A stretch of 14,817 bases of DNA from Deltaproteobacteria bacterium UBA2221 (GCA_002328485.1 DCUF01000049.1:1-14817); one strand, 5' to 3'. Positions 1 through 7,209 are shown, counted from the stretch's first letter. Made by a program: numbers and translations. Notes: a model not told the origin generated them from the letters alone.

Positions 1-87
1 TAATTTATTTTGCGGAATGCTCTAATGGTATTATCACAGAAAGCGGTGGCCGTCCACTTTGTTGACCAGAATCAAGTGCATAATTCG

Positions 88-128
88 AGGGCATGTGAAA
101 TCATTATGGCGACTTCATGCCCTTTTTT
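88..128 (+). terminator. Rho-independent terminator-like hairpin (plus strand)
   Basis: AGGGCATG (88-95) pairs perfectly with CATGCCCT (116-123), giving an 8-bp stem with a 20-nt loop. The last stem T begins a run of six T (123-128). The T-run lies on the plus-strand side only, so it would end a transcript entering from beyond the left edge rather than the flx operon. The long loop makes it weaker than a classic terminator. Confidence 0.45.
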
Positions 129-186
129 GGAACCTACTATGTTGATGGCAATATATTTCGGGAAATAACAAGAACTTGACGGCAAT

Positions 187-232
187 AATTTCAACGGATT
201 AGTCGTGGCACATTGAGCAATTTCAACGGATT
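187..232. repeat. Two direct copies of a 14-bp motif
   Basis: AATTTCAACGGATT occurs at 187-200 and again, identically, at 219-232, a period of 32 bp. GTGGCACA lies between the copies. Short spaced direct repeats of this kind are found at the ends of some insertion sequences (IS21-type ends have several such repeats), but no transposase and no terminal inverted repeat are visible, so the origin is unknown. Confidence 0.5.
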
Positions 233-258
233 CCAGCCCACCCAATCCCCTGCCGCTT

Positions 259-283
259 GGTGCTCCCGAGGTGAAGGAGCACC
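259..283. other. 8-bp perfect hairpin downstream of flxA
   Basis: GGTGCTCC (259-266) and GGAGCACC (276-283) form a perfect 8-bp stem with a 9-nt loop. On the minus strand it begins 37 nt after the flxA stop codon. It has no U-run on either side, so it is more likely a 3'-end stabilising hairpin or a factor-dependent stop than an intrinsic terminator of the hdr-flx transcript. Confidence 0.35.
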
Positions 284-320
284 TGGACTATCTTGTGGTA
301 GAGAGGCGTTGGCCTTGACC

Positions 321-1157
321 CTATATCTCGTATTTGAGATCTCGCAGCTCCGCTGCCGAGAAAACCGGCCCATCCTTGCAGATAAACTTGTGGCCGATGT
401 TGCAGCGTCCGCACAGCCCGATCCCGCACTTCATCCTGGCTTCGAGGGTCGTGATGACCTGCTCATCCTTGAATCCCAGCTTCTCCAGGTTCTGGAGCAC
501 GAACTTGATCATGATGGGCGGCCCGCAGGTGATGGCAATGGTGTCATCGGGCTTCGGCGCTACCTCGTTAAGAATGGTGGGGACAAACCCTTCCTTGATG
601 GGTGGCCCGGGGGAATTGGCATCAACGGTGAGGATAAGGTTGAAATCCTTGCTCTCGCCCCATTCCTTCAACTCATCCTTGTAGCAGAGGTCCTCGGCGC
701 TTCGAGCGCCGTAAATAATGGTGATGTCGCCGTAGTCTTTGCGATTGTCGCGCATAAAGAGGATCAGGGTCCGTAGCGGGGCCAGGCCGATGCCGCCGCC
801 GATGAAGAGTATCTTCTTCCCCTTCATCATCTCATAGGGGAACCAGTTCCCCAGCGGGCCTCTCACGCCGACCTGATCGCCCGCCGACAGATCGTGAATA
901 GCAGCCGTGACTTCACCAGCCTTCATAACGCTGAACTGCAGATAGTCCATCCGGGTGGGCGGCGAATTGATAACGAAGGTGGATTCTCCAACACCGAAGA
1001 CGGAAAGCTGTCCAACCTGCCCTGGTTCAAAGGTGAAGCTTTTCATTCGCTCCGCGTCGTTGAGAATCACCTTGAACGATTTGATGTTCGGGGTCTCTTC
1101 GATGACCTCGGTGACGGTCGCGATCTCCGGCAGATACGGATTCTGGACAGTGCTCAT
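321..1157 (-). CDS. flxA: FlxA: FAD/NAD(H)-binding oxidoreductase subunit of the Flx-Hdr complex
   Basis: The 278-aa protein belongs to the ferredoxin-NADP reductase / dihydroorotate dehydrogenase electron-transfer / sulfhydrogenase gamma family. An N-terminal FAD-binding beta-barrel (about residues 10-105) precedes a Rossmann NAD-binding domain with GGGIGLAPLR at 120-129 and CGPP at 211-214. The C-terminus carries C244-x4-C249-x2-C252-x7-C260, the ligand pattern for a [2Fe-2S] cluster in this family. In the Flx-Hdr complex this subunit is the NADH-oxidising entry point, in the cytoplasm. It is the last gene of the operon, 6 bp after flxB, and starts at ATG 1157. Assignment as FlxA rather than a hydrogenase gamma subunit rests on the neighbouring hdrABC and flxBCD and on the absence of a hydrogenase large or small subunit. 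Confidence 0.9.
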   Translation of the reverse strand: MSTVQNPYLPEIATVTEVIEETPNIKSFKVILNDAERMKSFTFEPGQVGQLSVFGVGESTFVINSPPTRMDYLQFSVMKAGEVTAAIHDLSAGDQVGVRGPLGNWFPYEMMKGKKILFIGGGIGLAPLRTLILFMRDNRKDYGDITIIYGARSAEDLCYKDELKEWGESKDFNLILTVDANSPGPPIKEGFVPTILNEVAPKPDDTIAITCGPPIMIKFVLQNLEKLGFKDEQVITTLEARMKCGIGLCGRCNIGHKFICKDGPVFSAAELRDLKYEI

Positions 1158-1163
1158 CGTTCT

Positions 1164-2228
1164 CTAACTCCTCGCCTCGGCAGCTTTTTGGTCCTCTTGC
1201 GCCCCTTCAGTAAGGCGGGCGACAATACCGCTTATCTCTACGGAAACCGGGCAGTGACGGATGCACCGACCGCATCCGGAGCAGGCAATAGTGCCGTATT
1301 TATCGACGTAGTAAAGAAACTTGTGGCCCACCCTCTGTTTCAGACGCATGGCCTTTCTGCCCCTCGGGTTGTGGCCGCTTGCCTCAAGGGTGAAGTGATG
1401 AAACATGCAGGCATCCCAGCTCCTGACCCGTTCGCCCCCTTCTAGTCGCGCCTCATCGGTGATGTTGAAGCAATAGCAGGTGGGACACAGATAGGTACAG
1501 ACGCCACAGCTCAAGCACTTGGCTGACACCTCGTCCCAGAAGGCATCGGATTCGAAGGCCTCTCGCGATATCCTCGGCTCTGGATCTCCCGGTATCACCT
1601 TCTGGAGCGCCTTCGATGCCTGCTCCTGTTTCTTGGAGGCGGCATCCGCATGAGAGGCTCCGTCCTCGACCATGGGTCTTCCGAGAAGCTTTTTGCCTTT
1701 CTCGGTTATGGCTTCGAGAAAATAGCCGTTATCCACCTCGGTAACGAACAGGTCGGACCCTTCCTTCTCTGCCAGCCCCCCGCCTGCCGACGTGCAGAAA
1801 CAACCGGCGAATGGACCGTTGCAGCAAAACCCGACCACTGTCGTCTTCTCTCGACGTTCGCGATAATAGGGATCCACTTCCAGGTAGACCCTGTCGTAGG
1901 TAAGAAACCCTTTGGCGTCACAAGGTCTGGCACCAATGATCACGGTCTCGGGCATATTCGTGGATGCATCAAGCTCAACCGCCATCTTGTCAGGACTTTC
2001 GGGGGCCTTCTTGAAATCGAAGGAAAAGAGCCTTTCGCTCTGGGGGAACATGACCCCCTTCGGGGCGCTCGTGGACGGACGGGAGAGGTCAACCTTCTTG
2101 CCCTTCTCCAGGACCTGAAAGGTGATCACGCCGTCCTCTTCACAAGGGGCATAGACCCGGAAGTCATTTGAAAGGGATTCGATGAACGGTTCCCACTTAT
2201 CTTGCGGAAGATAACCCTTGTCTGTCAT
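1164..2228 (-). CDS. flxB: FlxB: 4Fe-4S dicluster electron-transfer subunit
   Basis: The 354-aa cytoplasmic iron-sulfur protein resembles the beta subunit of sulfhydrogenases and subunit A of anaerobic sulfite reductase. The N-terminal 220 residues include a conserved RPCDAKGF (101-108) and a Cys-rich CCNGPFAGCFC at 135-145. Two ferredoxin-type motifs follow: C238-x2-C241-x2-C244-x3-C248-P, with extra cysteines at 251 and 253, and C316-x2-C319-x2-C322-x3-C326-P. These predict two [4Fe-4S] clusters relaying electrons between the FAD subunit FlxA and the rest of the complex. Its ATG overlaps the flxC stop by 4 bp (ATGA), typical of translational coupling. Residues about 185-215 form a charged, probably flexible linker. 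I infer the name from the operon; by sequence alone it would be called a hydrogenase/sulfur reductase beta-like protein. Confidence 0.88.
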   Translation of the reverse strand: MTDKGYLPQDKWEPFIESLSNDFRVYAPCEEDGVITFQVLEKGKKVDLSRPSTSAPKGVMFPQSERLFSFDFKKAPESPDKMAVELDASTNMPETVIIGARPCDAKGFLTYDRVYLEVDPYYRERREKTTVVGFCCNGPFAGCFCTSAGGGLAEKEGSDLFVTEVDNGYFLEAITEKGKKLLGRPMVEDGASHADAASKKQEQASKALQKVIPGDPEPRISREAFESDAFWDEVSAKCLSCGVCTYLCPTCYCFNITDEARLEGGERVRSWDACMFHHFTLEASGHNPRGRKAMRLKQRVGHKFLYYVDKYGTIACSGCGRCIRHCPVSVEISGIVARLTEGAQEDQKAAEARS

Positions 2229-3181
2229 GAAAGCTCGTGCTCCTCTATTTTGTCCTCTTCAACCTTGAAGACGTACATGGGTGGCTTCTCCTCGGGGTTG
2301 ATTCCCGGTACATAATCGTAGAGCTCTTTCATGCCCATGTTGATCTTCTTCTTCAACTGGCCGAGCGGTATGTCCATGGGGCAGACCCTCTCGCATTCAC
2401 CGCATTCGGTACACCGGCCGGCAAGGTGGATGGCGTGAATCATGTGGAAGGTCATTTTTTCTTTCGGGTCGTCCTTCTGGCTCATCCAGTGCGGGTCCCT
2501 GGTCTCTGCGATACAGGACTCCTGACACACGCAAAGGGGGCAGGCATTACGGCACGCATAGCAGCGGATGCATCTGCCAAGGGTCTTTTCCCAGTATTCT
2601 TTCCGTTCCTCGAGGCTTTTTGTCTCGAACTCCCGGATATCGTCATAGACCGCTTCGGCACTTCCCCTGGGCTCCAGCTTCTGTCCCACAAGGACGTCGA
2701 AGATCAGCGGGTTCGGATACTGGCAGGTCGTGCATTTTCCCGGGGCAACCTCAAGAAGGGGGATCTTCTCTTCCCGCTTATTCGTCTTTACCGTGACCGT
2801 CTCGTTGTCAAAGCTGATCGACTGGATGGGTTCGTGGCTCACCCGTTCGAGCACCTTCTTCACACTGATAATGCCCGAGCAGGGGACACCAATGACGGTC
2901 ACATTTTCTCGTTTTATGAGGCCCTCTTCCAGAAACTGGACCACGGTCCTGCTGTCACAACCCTTCACGACGACGGCTACCTTCTTGCCCTTCAGGGAAG
3001 GTAGATAGCTGGCCAGGTTGTGAACACAGAGAGGACTGGCGATGAAGTCATCTACATCCTCCGGCTTCGTGGCAAAACAGGGCTCAGCATGAAGGGGATC
3101 GAAACCGGCCCTCTGGCCGATCACAACGTCCACTGATGGGAGAACCTCTTTGGCTGCTTTTCTCAATTCCTGCGCGTTCAC
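2225..3181 (-). CDS. flxC: FlxC: FrhB-like/4Fe-4S dicluster subunit
   Basis: The 318-aa protein has an N-terminal half resembling the coenzyme F420 hydrogenase beta-like fold found in many anaerobic electron carriers, including VVKGCDSRTVVQF (71-83), VIGVPCSG (96-103) and a CTTC pair at 150-153. The C-terminal part holds two 4Fe-4S motifs, C204-x2-C207-x2-C210-x3-C214-P (extra Cys at 217 and 219) and C257-x2-C260-x2-C263-x3-C267-P. It is expected to relay electrons inside the Flx module; no F420 chemistry should be assumed, since Flx proteins are reported with NADH. Its ATG overlaps the flxD stop by 4 bp, and its own stop overlaps flxB by 4 bp. The C-terminus is acidic and lysine-rich, with no membrane segment. 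Confidence 0.87.
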   Translation of the reverse strand: MNAQELRKAAKEVLPSVDVVIGQRAGFDPLHAEPCFATKPEDVDDFIASPLCVHNLASYLPSLKGKKVAVVVKGCDSRTVVQFLEEGLIKRENVTVIGVPCSGIISVKKVLERVSHEPIQSISFDNETVTVKTNKREEKIPLLEVAPGKCTTCQYPNPLIFDVLVGQKLEPRGSAEAVYDDIREFETKSLEERKEYWEKTLGRCIRCYACRNACPLCVCQESCIAETRDPHWMSQKDDPKEKMTFHMIHAIHLAGRCTECGECERVCPMDIPLGQLKKKINMGMKELYDYVPGINPEEKPPMYVFKVEEDKIEEHELS

Positions 3182-3609
3182 TTGGCAGCCTCCTTTTTCT
3201 CATGAAGAGGACCAATTCCGTGAACCTGGCGGGTGAAATCGGTGACCACCTTCTGCCACCTCTGACCTTCAGATGCGGAGACCCAGGTGTAGTGGAACCT
3301 CTTCCCGTCAATGCCCATGAAGGGCAGAAACTGTTTCAGCATCTCGAGCCTGCGCCGTGCATAGTAGTTGCCGTCTGAGTAATGGCAGTCCCTCGGATGG
3401 CAACCCGAGACCAAAACACCGTCTGCGCCGTTTATCAGGGCCTTCACCACGAAAAGGGGGTCTATCCTTCCCGAACACGGGACCCTGATGATGCGTAAGT
3501 CCGTGGGCTGTTTGAATCGTCCAACCCCTGCCGTGTCGGCGCCGCCATAGGAGCACCAGTTGCAGAGGAAACCGACTATCCTCAACTCTTTTCCAGCTAA
3601 CTCAGGCAT
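3178..3609 (-). CDS. flxD: FlxD: MvhD-family [2Fe-2S] adaptor between Flx and HdrA
   Basis: The 143-aa protein is a complete MvhD/FlpD-family protein. It shows the family pattern FLCNWCSYGGADTAG (14-28), RVPCSGRID (42-50), GADGVLVSGCHPRDCHY (61-77) and GNYYARRR (80-87); the cysteines at 16, 19, 45, 70 and 75 are the candidate [2Fe-2S] ligands. In methanogens MvhD connects the [NiFe]-hydrogenase to HdrA; here no hydrogenase is present and the protein would connect FlxA-C to HdrA. The ATG at 3609 lies 13 bp inside the end of hdrA, so translation is probably coupled. Length is typical for the stand-alone family. Confidence 0.92.
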   Translation of the reverse strand: MPELAGKELRIVGFLCNWCSYGGADTAGVGRFKQPTDLRIIRVPCSGRIDPLFVVKALINGADGVLVSGCHPRDCHYSDGNYYARRRLEMLKQFLPFMGIDGKRFHYTWVSASEGQRWQKVVTDFTRQVHGIGPLHEKKEAAK

Positions 3610-5558
3610 AAGGCATTAACCTCCGCCAGCAATTGGTTATCCGTAAAATGCTGTAGTTGAATGGCGCCGCAGGGGCAGGTTGACGTACACACACCACATC
3701 CCGCGCACACCGTCTGAATGACTTTCGCAACTACCTTGCCGCCCCGCAGCTCTTCCTCAACGATTGCCTGGAAGGGGCACGTCTTCACACACTTCAGACA
3801 GCCCACACAGGCGTTCTGGTTCACCTGGGCAATGGCAGGGTCGTTTTCAAGGAAGTCCTTGGACAGCATGGAGAGAACCTTCGCTGCAGCAGCGCTCCCC
3901 TGCCCCACCGATGCGGGGATGTCCTTGGGACCCTGGGCACAGCCGGCCAGGAACACACCTGAGGTGTTGGTCTCGACCGGTCTCAGCTTCGGATGGCTTT
4001 CCACGTAGAAGGCGTTCGTATCGTAGGAGATGTGGAGTTTCTCGGCAAGCTGGGGGGCACCGGGCGCGGCCGTAACCGCGTTTGCCAACACGACCAGATC
4101 TGCCTCGATCTCCACCGTTGTTCCAAGCAGGGTATCGGCACCCCGAACCACCATCTTCTTACCCTTCGGGAAGATGCGTGACACGCGGCCCCTGATATAC
4201 TTGGTACCGTACTCCTCCTGGGCGCGGCGGGTAAACTCGTCGTACCCCTTTCCCGGGGAGCGGATATCCATATAAAAGACATAGGACTGAGAATCAGGCA
4301 TGTGATCCTTGGTGAGGATCGCCTGCTTCGCAATATACATGCAGCAGAAATTGGAGCAGTAAGGAACACCGATCGACTTATCCCTTGAGCCGCAGCAGGA
4401 TACAAAGACCACGGTCTTCGGTTCCTCGTGATCTGACGGCCGCACGATATGGCCTGAGGTGGGTCCAGAGGCATTGAGGAGCCGCTCGTACTGGATGGCG
4501 GTGATCACGTCGGGATAACGCCCTCCCCCATATTCTCCCATCTTCTCGATGTCGAGGAGACCGTAGCCAGAGGCCACGACGATGGCACCTACCTCTTCGG
4601 TGACAATCTCATCCTCCATCTCGTAGTTGATCGCCTTGGTGGGGCAGATCTTGGCGCAGACACCGCATTTGCCTTTGGTGAACTGGCGGCAATAGGTGGG
4701 GTCAATCTTGGCCTTCTTTGGAATTGCTTGCGGGAAGGGGATATTTATGGCCTTGGTCGGTGCGACGCCGAAGTTGAAGCTGTCGTAGGCGTCCTTTGAG
4801 GGACATTTCTCCATACACTCACCGCAACCCGTGCACTTGGTCCAGTCGACATAGGTGGCTTTCTTCCTGATCTTGATCTGGTAGTTGCCTACGTATCCCT
4901 TTACCTCTTCCACCTCGGAATAGGCGTACAACTTTATCAAATCGTGCTGGGCCACATCCACCATCTTCGGGCCCAATATACAGATGGAGCAGTCGATGGT
5001 GGGGAAGGTCTTGTCCAAGCGGGCCATCATGCCGCCTACGCTGGGGCTCTTCTCTACCAGCACCACCTCGTGGCCGCCGTCGGCACAGTCAAGGGCAGCC
5101 TGCATACCTGCCACGCCGCCGCCGATAACCAGCACCCTCTTGTTGACCGCGAAGGAGGAGGAATAGAGCGGCTTGTCCTGCATGACCTTGGCAACCGCTG
5201 CCCTGACAGCCTCCATGGCCTTGTTGGTGTTCAGCTCCCGGTCTTCACCGATCCAGGAGCAGTGCTCGCGTATATTGGCCATCTCGAAGTAGTAACGGTT
5301 AAGGCCCGCCTTTTCCACCGTCCTGCGGAAGGTCAGCTCGTGCATACGGGGCGAGCAGGCGGCAACGACGATGCGATCCAGGTCATACTTCTTTATGGCA
5401 TCCTTTATCTGGTCCTGTCCGGGTTCGGAACACGTGTACATATAGTTGATGGCGTAGGCAACGCCCGGAATCTTGCGCGTCTCCTCGGCCACCCTGGCCA
5501 CGTCCACGGTCCCCGCTATGTTATTTCCGCAATGGCAGATGAATACTCCAACCTTCAT
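3597..5558 (-). CDS. hdrA: HdrA: FAD-containing, multi-cluster heterodisulfide reductase subunit A
   Basis: The 653 aa are close to the full length of methanogen HdrA. Residues 1-130 form the N-terminal HdrA domain (Cys 8, 10, 43, 68, 100). A thioredoxin-reductase-like FAD domain follows, with VIGGGVAGMQAAL at 144-156. Inserted and appended ferredoxin motifs are C242-x2-C245-x2-C248-x3-C252-P, C290 with C298-x2-C301-x3-C305-P, C584-x2-C587-x2-C590-x3-C594-P and C618-x2-C621-x2-C624-x3-C628-P, predicting at least four [4Fe-4S] clusters. The HdrA FAD is the proposed site of flavin-based electron bifurcation, here between NADH (via FlxA-D), ferredoxin, and HdrBC with a disulfide. The start at 5558 is supported by AAAGGAGG about 9 nt upstream; it begins 1 bp after hdrB. 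A non-bifurcating role cannot be excluded from sequence. Confidence 0.95.
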   Translation of the reverse strand: MKVGVFICHCGNNIAGTVDVARVAEETRKIPGVAYAINYMYTCSEPGQDQIKDAIKKYDLDRIVVAACSPRMHELTFRRTVEKAGLNRYYFEMANIREHCSWIGEDRELNTNKAMEAVRAAVAKVMQDKPLYSSSFAVNKRVLVIGGGVAGMQAALDCADGGHEVVLVEKSPSVGGMMARLDKTFPTIDCSICILGPKMVDVAQHDLIKLYAYSEVEEVKGYVGNYQIKIRKKATYVDWTKCTGCGECMEKCPSKDAYDSFNFGVAPTKAINIPFPQAIPKKAKIDPTYCRQFTKGKCGVCAKICPTKAINYEMEDEIVTEEVGAIVVASGYGLLDIEKMGEYGGGRYPDVITAIQYERLLNASGPTSGHIVRPSDHEEPKTVVFVSCCGSRDKSIGVPYCSNFCCMYIAKQAILTKDHMPDSQSYVFYMDIRSPGKGYDEFTRRAQEEYGTKYIRGRVSRIFPKGKKMVVRGADTLLGTTVEIEADLVVLANAVTAAPGAPQLAEKLHISYDTNAFYVESHPKLRPVETNTSGVFLAGCAQGPKDIPASVGQGSAAAAKVLSMLSKDFLENDPAIAQVNQNACVGCLKCVKTCPFQAIVEEELRGGKVVAKVIQTVCAGCGVCTSTCPCGAIQLQHFTDNQLLAEVNALCLS

Positions 5559-5559
5559 C

Positions 5560-6495
5560 TTATGAGGCCTCCTTTGCCGCGGCCTTGGTCTTCTTGGGTT
5601 TTTCTACCTCTTTCGGCACGATCGGTCCCGTCTCGATCAGGTTCCCCGGGTCGACCACGCCCTTGTCAATGCCCAATTCCTTAGGGGTAAAACCATAGGT
5701 CAGACCCATGATCTGGGAGAAGTACAGGACCGGGATATTGAATGATGAACCCATGGCTGCATTCACCTGGGCCTGTCTGAGATCAAGATTCTGCTGGCAC
5801 AGCGGGCACGCAACGGCAATGCAGTTTGCCCCTGCCTCGATGGCCATGGAAAGGACCTTGTGTGTCAGCTTGTTGACCATGTCCTTCCGCGGGACACCAA
5901 AGGCAGCGCCGCAGCACTCCATCTTGAATGCATAATCGACGACCTCTACACCCACGGCACTGATAAGGTTATCCATGGAAACCGGATTCTCGGGATCGTC
6001 GAACTGGGCGATCTCCGGCGGCCGGTTGAGGATGCAGCCGTAATAAGGGGCTACCTTCATGTTGGGCAGGGCCAGCTTCACAGGTCGGGCAACCTCCTCG
6101 ACCCCTATATTCTCGTAGATGAACTGCAAGGTCGAACGGACGTCGACGGTTCCCTCATAAGGGACATCAAGAAGCTCGTTCACCTCATCCTTGAATGCCT
6201 TGCTTTTCGCCATCCTGTAGTGGGCCGTCTTGAGGGCGGAGAAACAGGAAGGACACGGTGCACTGACGCCTTTCAGCCCCATCTTCTGCACCAGTACAAG
6301 GTTCCTGGCGGCGAGGGCGCCGGCAAGGAGATGATCCACGGCATGGGCTGGTGTCGAGCCGCAGCAGCTCCAATCGTGAGGTTCCTTAACTTCGACCCCC
6401 AGGGCTTGCATAACGAGCCTGATGGAGGCGTCGTAGGCAGAACCAGTGCCTTCGAGGGAACAGCCGGGGTAGTATGCGTAATCCTTATCAGCCAT
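5560..6495 (-). CDS. hdrB: HdrB: CCG-domain heterodisulfide reductase subunit B
   Basis: The 311-aa protein has two complete CCG domains. The first uses C12, C44-C45-G and C81-x2-C84; the second uses C154, C194-C195-G and C230-x2-C233. This spacing matches the family signature whose cysteines hold the pair of noncubane [4Fe-4S] clusters that cleave disulfides. It is the catalytic subunit of the Hdr half; in bacteria without CoM-S-S-CoB the substrate is probably a protein disulfide such as DsrC, but no dsrC lies in the window. All catalytic cysteines are present. ATG 6495 overlaps the end of hdrC by 8 bp, with AAAAGGGA upstream. The last 20 residues are a Lys/Ala-rich tail (PKKTKAAAKEAS) beyond the conserved domain. 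Confidence 0.94.
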   Translation of the reverse strand: MADKDYAYYPGCSLEGTGSAYDASIRLVMQALGVEVKEPHDWSCCGSTPAHAVDHLLAGALAARNLVLVQKMGLKGVSAPCPSCFSALKTAHYRMAKSKAFKDEVNELLDVPYEGTVDVRSTLQFIYENIGVEEVARPVKLALPNMKVAPYYGCILNRPPEIAQFDDPENPVSMDNLISAVGVEVVDYAFKMECCGAAFGVPRKDMVNKLTHKVLSMAIEAGANCIAVACPLCQQNLDLRQAQVNAAMGSSFNIPVLYFSQIMGLTYGFTPKELGIDKGVVDPGNLIETGPIVPKEVEKPKKTKAAAKEAS

Positions 6496-7084
6496 GATGG
6501 TCCCTTTTCTGGTTGTCTCTTTTCTCGTTGTCTCTTTTTTCCGCGAACCTCTTGAATATCCGCTGTACCTCGTCCCTTCCCTCTATCTTGTTGGGTTGGA
6601 AGTGGATGAGGCGTTTCACCAAAACGTTCGGCCCAAGGTCTGCATCGGCGAGCAGATGGAGCGTCTTCGCCTTGTAGCCCATGAGAATACCCAGTTCGTA
6701 GATCCTTCCATTATTCTTCAGAGACGTAAGAAAGGCCTCGTAGAAGGTCTTGATGTCCTTCTCCGTATACCGGCCCTCGCGATAGGCGATATTCCGCAAG
6801 GTATCCATGACATGGGCCACGTCAACCTCGCAGGGGCATCGTGTGGTGCAGGTCTCGCAGGTTGCGCAGAGCCAAATGGCCTTCGAATTCAGCACCGTGT
6901 CTTTCTGCCCGGCCTGAATAAGCCTCATGATCATGCTGACGGGGTAGTCGAAGAATTCCGTGTAAGGACAGCCGGCCGTGCAGTTCCCGCATTGGTAACA
7001 CTCTGCGGGGTCCTGGCCGCTCTCCTTCTTCACCTGTTCTATAAACGAAGCGTCGCTTGTGGTCGAGAGATTGATTACCCTCAC
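6488..7084 (-). CDS. hdrC: HdrC: 4Fe-4S dicluster heterodisulfide reductase subunit C
   Basis: The 198-aa protein has two ferredoxin-like motifs, C29-x2-C32-x2-C35-x3-C39-P and C73-x2-C76-x2-C79-x3-C83-P, followed by a helical C-terminal half. This is the HdrC layout: it carries electrons from HdrA to HdrB. It is the first gene of the operon. The start is GTG at 7084, chosen because AGGGGGTGA lies a few bases upstream and homology with HdrC begins soon after. The final 18 residues are a repetitive charged tail (EKRDN/QKRD units) encoded by a 15-bp tandem repeat, unusual for HdrC and overlapping the hdrB start region. Confidence 0.93.
   Translation of the reverse strand: MRVINLSTTSDASFIEQVKKESGQDPAECYQCGNCTAGCPYTEFFDYPVSMIMRLIQAGQKDTVLNSKAIWLCATCETCTTRCPCEVDVAHVMDTLRNIAYREGRYTEKDIKTFYEAFLTSLKNNGRIYELGILMGYKAKTLHLLADADLGPNVLVKRLIHFQPNKIEGRDEVQRIFKRFAEKRDNEKRDNQKRDHHG
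6504..6533 (-). repeat. 15-bp tandem repeat in the 3' end of hdrC
   Basis: Plus-strand CTTTTCTGGTTGTCT (6504-6518) is followed by CTTTTCTCGTTGTCT (6519-6533), 14 of 15 bases identical, then a partial third copy beginning CTTTTTTCC. Because the unit is a multiple of three, copy-number change would lengthen or shorten the EKRDN-type HdrC tail without breaking the frame. It lies just 5' of hdrB. Confidence 0.75.
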
Positions 7085-7123
7085 TGCTCACCCCCTAAGG
7101 GCCATCTTGTTTAGGAATAGCCG

Positions 7124-7153
7124 AGTTTAGCATGCAGTACAGTTTTTTGTCAA
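7124..7153 (-). promoter_or_regulatory. Sigma-70-type promoter of the hdr-flx operon
   Basis: On the minus strand TTGACA (plus 7153-7148) matches the -35 consensus perfectly. It is followed by an 18-bp spacer and TAAACT (plus 7129-7124) as -10, with TG one base before it (extended -10). Transcription would start near 7117, giving a leader of about 33 nt before the hdrC GTG and its ribosome binding site. The next minus-strand material upstream is separated by a strong terminator, so the operon needs its own promoter here. Confidence 0.7.
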
Positions 7154-7162
7154 CAAACCTTA

Positions 7163-7174
7163 TGAAAAATTTCA
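7163..7174. promoter_or_regulatory. AT-rich inverted repeat just upstream of the hdrC -35
   Basis: TGAAA-AA-TTTCA is a perfect 5-bp-arm inverted repeat lying about 10 bp upstream of the -35 hexamer. It may act as part of an AT-rich UP element or as a small operator. It is short enough to occur by chance in AT-rich DNA. Confidence 0.25.
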
Positions 7175-7190
7175 CTATATTCTATGATAC

Positions 7191-7209
7191 TGTAATCACT
7201 CAGATTACA
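7191..7209. promoter_or_regulatory. 19-bp palindrome, candidate operator upstream of hdrC
   Basis: TGTAATC-N5-GATTACA is a perfect palindrome (7-bp arms, 5-bp spacer) centred at 7200, about 83 bp upstream of the predicted start of hdr-flx transcription. The spacing suits an activator site for the operon. It does not match the Rex, FNR/CRP or ArcA consensus I know, so the cognate factor is unknown. A plus-strand -10-like TATGAT sits next to it (7183-7188) but has no good -35. Confidence 0.4.

Larger units (their letters stand above)
1..320. other. Stretch without a convincing gene, 3' of the flx operon
   Basis: I see no convincing gene here. The longest frame from the left edge is open from base 4 to 169 but has no good ribosome binding site and no recognisable family. 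A second short plus-strand frame runs from about 217 to a TGA ending at 319, with the peptide end HLDYLVVERRWP; it looks protein-like but starts right after a stop, so at most it is the 3' scrap of a lost gene. The stretch also holds a plus-strand terminator-like hairpin, a pair of 14-bp direct repeats and a hairpin just past the flxA stop, listed separately. The combination fits an old junction where a mobile or deleted gene once lay, but this is inference only. Confidence 0.5.

Noticed and set aside
25..168. Short plus-strand frame (ATG 25) near the left edge
   Set aside because: No Shine-Dalgarno sequence and no recognisable motif; it runs through the terminator-like hairpin at 88-128.
213..776. 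Plus-strand frame of 187 aa opposite flxA
   Set aside because: It is antisense to a clearly recognised FlxA, has no family features, and its composition is that of a shadow frame.
2237..3004. Plus-strand frame of 255 aa opposite flxC
   Set aside because: It covers the conserved cysteine-rich FlxC on the other strand; no recognisable domain and no ribosome binding site.
4944..5684. Plus-strand frame of 246 aa opposite hdrA
   Set aside because: It is antisense to the HdrA N-terminal and FAD domains and crosses into hdrB; low-complexity, His/Arg/Pro-rich shadow translation.
5860..6555. Plus-strand frame of 231 aa opposite hdrB/hdrC
   Set aside because: It spans the junction of two genuine minus-strand genes; no domain; shadow frame.
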